A model generated the notes under the pieces. It worked only from the letters and a program-made list of their open reading frames with translations. It had not been told where the DNA came from and ran no database searches. Shown in pieces: positions 20,655 to 22,771 of a stretch of DNA of 22,771 nt. The position numbers and the translations under genes were made by a program. The stretch is from a virus, in IMG/VR virus record IMGVR_UViG_3300050821_009689, positions 1 through 22,771 of that record; one strand, given 5' to 3'. The first letter of the stretch is position 1. Each line of letters starts with the position of its first letter.

Positions 20655-20933
20655 TTAATTTAGCGGCGTGATACCTCGCCGATAGCCGAGCACGCGCAGC
20701 ACGAAGTCGATGGTGATGTTCAATGGCCTTCTTGTCGTGCCATCCATCCATTTTTTCATCGTACTAACACATACCCCGCTTTTCGTCTCGATCTGCTTAA
20801 GCGACAAGGTACTGTTGGTGATGATCTCGGTAACTTCGATCATCACAGGATCACGATCGGCAAAGCGATAACCTCGATCACGGTAGAGGTGGTGAAGATT
20901 ACGCGCTTTGGCTTTCTGATGTGCTTCATTCAT
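20655..20933 (-). CDS. Helix-turn-helix transcriptional regulator, 92 aa
   Basis: Residues ~44-70 (LSLKQIETKSGVCVSTMKKWMDG) fit an XRE/Cro-type helix-turn-helix, with the recognition helix at STMKKWMDG. The following RRPLNITIDFVLRVLGY matches the tail helices that close this domain. The basic N-terminus (HQKAKARNLHHLYRDRGYRF) may add DNA contacts. The start overlaps the stop of the 336-residue gene (ATGA), and an intrinsic terminator follows. Probably a phage regulator of early genes or a host-directed repressor; the target is not visible. Confidence 0.75.
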   Translation of the reverse strand: MNEAHQKAKARNLHHLYRDRGYRFADRDPVMIEVTEIITNSTLSLKQIETKSGVCVSTMKKWMDGTTRRPLNITIDFVLRVLGYRRGITPLN

Positions 20934-21940
20934 CGCAGCGCCTTTCCTTCCCGCATCACGGTAAGCGATTCGATGATCGCCGCCCGTGTTGCCGATAGGC
21001 CAGCCACACCCGTAGTCTGCAACACGGCCTTATCGACCTTCCCCTTCAACGCCTCCTTGATCTGATTGAGATCGTAATCGGGATGCTCGATGATGATCTC
21101 GTTGATGGTCTTGAGTACGGCGGTGGATTTGCGCGCATTGGCCTTGGCATCGGGTACGCGCTTGGCTACCTGATCGGTGAGCTTGTTGATCCCCTTCGCT
21201 GCGCGTAGTGTCGCCATGAAATCGAGGCGGATCGAACCCACCGATGGCGCGGTGGATTTGATCCCCTGCTTGGCCAGTTGCGCGAGGATATCGTCATTGC
21301 CGAGGGCCGGGTCCTTCAGCACGATCTCTTTCAAGAACCACCGCGTACCGCGCCTGCGGCCATTGCCATTGTCGGGGCCGTCGAGCCGTTCCTTCTTGGC
21401 CGCCTTGACCTTGGGGGTCTTTGGCGCCGCAGCCTTCTTCTCCTTCGGTTTGGCAGCAGGTTCCGGCTTCGCCGCTGGCGCAGCTTCGGCTTGCGGCTTG
21501 CCCTTTGTAACTGGCTTGGATTTCTTCTCCGCTCGCTTGGCCGCGAGATCGACAACTTCGCCACTTTCTTGCTCGATCGCACGCTCAGTAGCAGCACGCA
21601 AGGCAGCTTGCTCCGATTTGGTAAGGGGTTTTTCCTTCGCCTTGGCCTTGGGCTTCGGGGTATTCCCTGGTGCGTGACCGATCGCCTTTTCCGCTGCCTT
21701 GGCTTGCGCCTTGGTAGGGCCAGGAAGATCAGCAGAAGGAACCTTGAGCGATGGATCGAAACGATCCTCTACGCCCAAAGCCTTGAGCGCCGCATTCAAA
21801 GCCGATGCAGGAGTAGCCCCTTCGAATTCCTGCCCCGAGAGTTTGTCTGAAGTACAAAGGAAATCATCCTCCCTCTCGATCAGCGTAACGCCGTGTAGTG
21901 AGGCCAGCTTCGCCGCGCCAGCCGGGATGCCTTCACTCAT
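20930..21940 (-). CDS. Lys/Ala/Pro-rich putative DNA-binding protein, 336 aa
   Basis: The ATG at 21940 follows TAGGAG with good spacing. A small N-terminal domain (residues ~1-60) is followed by a ~135-residue disordered linker rich in Lys, Ala, Pro and Glu (KPEPAAKPKEKKAAAPKTP), like histone H1 tails. The C-terminal ~130 residues hold two related helical units: EIVLKDPALGNDDILAQLA with SVGSIRLDFMATLRA, and EIIIEHPDYDLNQIKEAL with LSATRAAIIESL. These look like helix-turn-helix modules. A nucleoid-like or DNA-organising role is inferred from composition. It is co-transcribed with the HTH regulator. Confidence 0.65.
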   Translation of the reverse strand: MSEGIPAGAAKLASLHGVTLIEREDDFLCTSDKLSGQEFEGATPASALNAALKALGVEDRFDPSLKVPSADLPGPTKAQAKAAEKAIGHAPGNTPKPKAKAKEKPLTKSEQAALRAATERAIEQESGEVVDLAAKRAEKKSKPVTKGKPQAEAAPAAKPEPAAKPKEKKAAAPKTPKVKAAKKERLDGPDNGNGRRRGTRWFLKEIVLKDPALGNDDILAQLAKQGIKSTAPSVGSIRLDFMATLRAAKGINKLTDQVAKRVPDAKANARKSTAVLKTINEIIIEHPDYDLNQIKEALKGKVDKAVLQTTGVAGLSATRAAIIESLTVMREGKALR

Positions 21941-21964
21941 GTAGGTCTCCTAAGTTTCGAGTAT

Positions 21965-22011
21965 GTGGTACTCCTAAGCTACCACGAATGCCCGATCCTC
22001 CAAGTCGGGCA
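21965..22011 (-). promoter_or_regulatory. Two hairpins with GGA-bearing loops in the leader of the 336-aa gene
   Basis: Two perfect stems lie upstream of the ATG at 21940: a 7-bp stem TGCCCGA/TCGGGCA (21989-21995 with 22005-22011) with loop CTTGGAGGA, and a 6-bp stem GTGGTA/TACCAC (21965-21970 with 21980-21985) with loop GCTTAGGAG. The second loop repeats the CTTAGGAG that forms the real ribosome binding site (21947-21954). AGTTTCGA occurs on the plus strand on both outer sides (21953-21960, 22011-22018). This 97-base gap holds no gene. It may be a translational control element; hairpin 2 could also end transcripts from 22038-22370, but no U-tract follows it. Confidence 0.55.
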
Positions 22012-22037
22012 GTTTCGACCTTGCTCAAGGGTCATCA

Positions 22038-22370
22038 TCAGGTGGCAGGTTCTTCCTCATCCCCAAAAAATCCGTCTACCGTGCAATCCAGCAAATTGCA
22101 CATCTGCGTAAAGCCGGGAACAGAATAGACGTTTCGACTTTCCGGCGCGCGTAGCCAAGCATCATTCATAATCGAGCAAAGGGTACTCGTATCCTTGCTC
22201 TCGACCGCTGCATCAAAATCCGCTAAAGTATAACGCTGATCCATTTGGCTTGGACCGGCCATACTTTGCATTTGTGGGGATGGGCAATAATCTTCTATTA
22301 CCCCACGGATATCGTCTTTGTGCTTCATGAAGTATTCCCATGCTTCGGGCGTTGGATAAATGCTTGCCAT
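22038..22370 (-). CDS. Hypothetical protein, 110 aa
   Basis: Three ATGs lie in a row; the third (22370) is six bases from a perfect GGAGG (22377-22381) and is chosen. The protein is acidic, with IYPTPEAWEYFMKHKDDI at the start and a C-terminal DGFFGDEEEP. A middle segment (TLADFDAAVESKDTSTLCSIMNDAWLRAPES) looks helical. No family recognised. It lies 54 bases after the ruvB stop. Confidence 0.55.
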   Translation of the reverse strand: MASIYPTPEAWEYFMKHKDDIRGVIEDYCPSPQMQSMAGPSQMDQRYTLADFDAAVESKDTSTLCSIMNDAWLRAPESRNVYSVPGFTQMCNLLDCTVDGFFGDEEEPAT

Positions 22371-22424
22371 CATCATCCTCCTGTGGTTCTAATAGATGCA
22401 TACTCGTCAGGGGTTACGCAATAG

Positions 22425-22771
22425 CTATTTCGCAGCGAAGCTAATGCCCTTGATGTATTTGCCTAGCATCTTCTCGCTAAGCATCCGGCCCCGCGCCGTG
22501 CGTTGCACAAAGCCGGCTTGGATCAGGAATGGCTCGATGACGTCTGTTACGTTGTCGATATCGTCGCCCATTGTCGCGGCGATAGTCTCGGCCCCAGCCG
22601 TGCCGCCAAGATCGGCCAAGGTTTTCAGATAACGATGATCCTCGTCCGTTAATCCATCACCGTCTACACCTAGCCGCGATAGAGCGGCATCGGCGATTTC
22701 GCCGCTGATCGCTTGTGATCCTGCCACGATAGCGAAATCGAAGCATCGGCGCAGCAAGGCAAGCGCTATTC
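22425..22771 (-). CDS. ruvB: RuvB Holliday junction helicase, C-terminal part
   Basis: The frame is open to the window end, so only the last ~115 residues are present. They match the C-terminal winged-helix domain of RuvB: LLRRCFDFA, then LGVDGDGLTDEDHRYLKTL, GGTAGAETIAATMGDD, VTDVIEPFLIQAGFVQRTAR and GR. RuvB is the hexameric AAA+ motor that drives branch migration of Holliday junctions. A phage copy is uncommon and would work with the RecA-like protein and the resolvase-like nuclease. No ruvA is visible. The extra C-terminal tail (SEKMLGKYIKGISFAAK) is a little longer than in typical bacterial RuvB. Confidence 0.88.
   Translation of the reverse strand, partial: IALALLRRCFDFAIVAGSQAISGEIADAALSRLGVDGDGLTDEDHRYLKTLADLGGTAGAETIAATMGDDIDNVTDVIEPFLIQAGFVQRTARGRMLSEKMLGKYIKGISFAAK

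Noticed and set aside
21177-21850. Plus-strand frames of 166 and 190 codons opposite the Lys/Ala-rich gene
   Set aside because: The composition (Leu/Phe/Ser/Arg-rich) is what the reverse of Lys/Ala/Glu/Pro codons gives. No motif and no binding site, in contrast to the antisense endonuclease.
1-22771. CRISPR arrays, tRNA or rRNA genes, insertion sequences, integrase attachment sites
   Set aside because: No spaced direct repeats, cloverleaf-like segments, transposase or integrase motifs were found on reading both strands.
1-22771. Marked abundance of GATC and CGATCG
   Set aside because: Most cases lie in Asp, Ile and Arg codons of the GC-rich genes; codon preference explains it without a special function, and I have no count against a background model.

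Overview
The window is a gene-dense stretch of a tailed double-stranded DNA phage genome, probably from a metagenome. It is the replication and recombination region plus flanking accessory genes. No structural, lysis, integrase, rRNA or tRNA genes are visible. Almost every plus-strand gene junction is a stop/start overlap (ATGA, TGATG or TAATG), which is typical of a phage operon. The host is not readable from the sequence. The mix of GC-rich conserved genes with AT-rich mobile or accessory genes suggests a proteobacterial host, but this is only an inference.

Layout. (1) 1-1908, plus: seven small accessory genes without clear function, the first cut by the window edge. (2) 1905-3558: a GNAT acetyltransferase, a DnaN-type sliding clamp and a 54-residue membrane peptide. 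(3) 3527-8155: one 1542-residue reading frame coding for a family-4-like uracil-DNA glycosylase fused to a family A DNA polymerase. It is interrupted by two inteins, both inside the glycosylase domain. Intein 1 carries an HNH endonuclease in the normal sense orientation. Intein 2 has no endonuclease in its sense frame, but the opposite strand of its central region encodes a 281-residue Vsr-like (EDxHD-type) homing endonuclease with its own Shine-Dalgarno sequence and a promoter-like sequence. (4) 8109-13007: two small proteins, a DnaX-like clamp loader ATPase, a zinc-ribbon peptide, a helical protein, a gp32-like ssDNA-binding protein with very long Arg/Asp-rich tails, and a RecA/UvsX-like recombinase. 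(5) 13045-15917: a free-standing NUMOD4-HNH homing endonuclease, a PD-(D/E)XK nuclease resembling Holliday junction resolvases, a Stf0-like sulfotransferase and a glycosyltransferase-like protein. (6) 15914-19258: a small protein, then the SbcD/Mre11-like nuclease (gp47 type) and SbcC/Rad50-like ATPase (gp46 type) around a 61-residue peptide. (7) 19230-22771, minus: a convergent operon with two tiny membrane peptides, several small unknown proteins, an intrinsic terminator, a helix-turn-helix regulator, a Lys/Ala/Pro-rich putative DNA-binding protein with a hairpin-rich leader, an unknown protein, and the C-terminal part of RuvB.

How it works together. Clamp, clamp loader, polymerase and SSB form a replisome. 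The RecA-like protein, Rad50/Mre11 pair, resolvase-like nuclease and RuvB form a recombination and branch-migration set like the T4 recombination-dependent replication system. Three homing endonucleases of two or more families sit in or between these conserved genes.

The most notable feature is intein 2 (4880-5833). One strand encodes a splicing-competent-looking protein intron and the other strand, in exact codon register, encodes a recognisable homing endonuclease. Antisense endonuclease genes are known in some group I introns; I know of no established example inside an intein.
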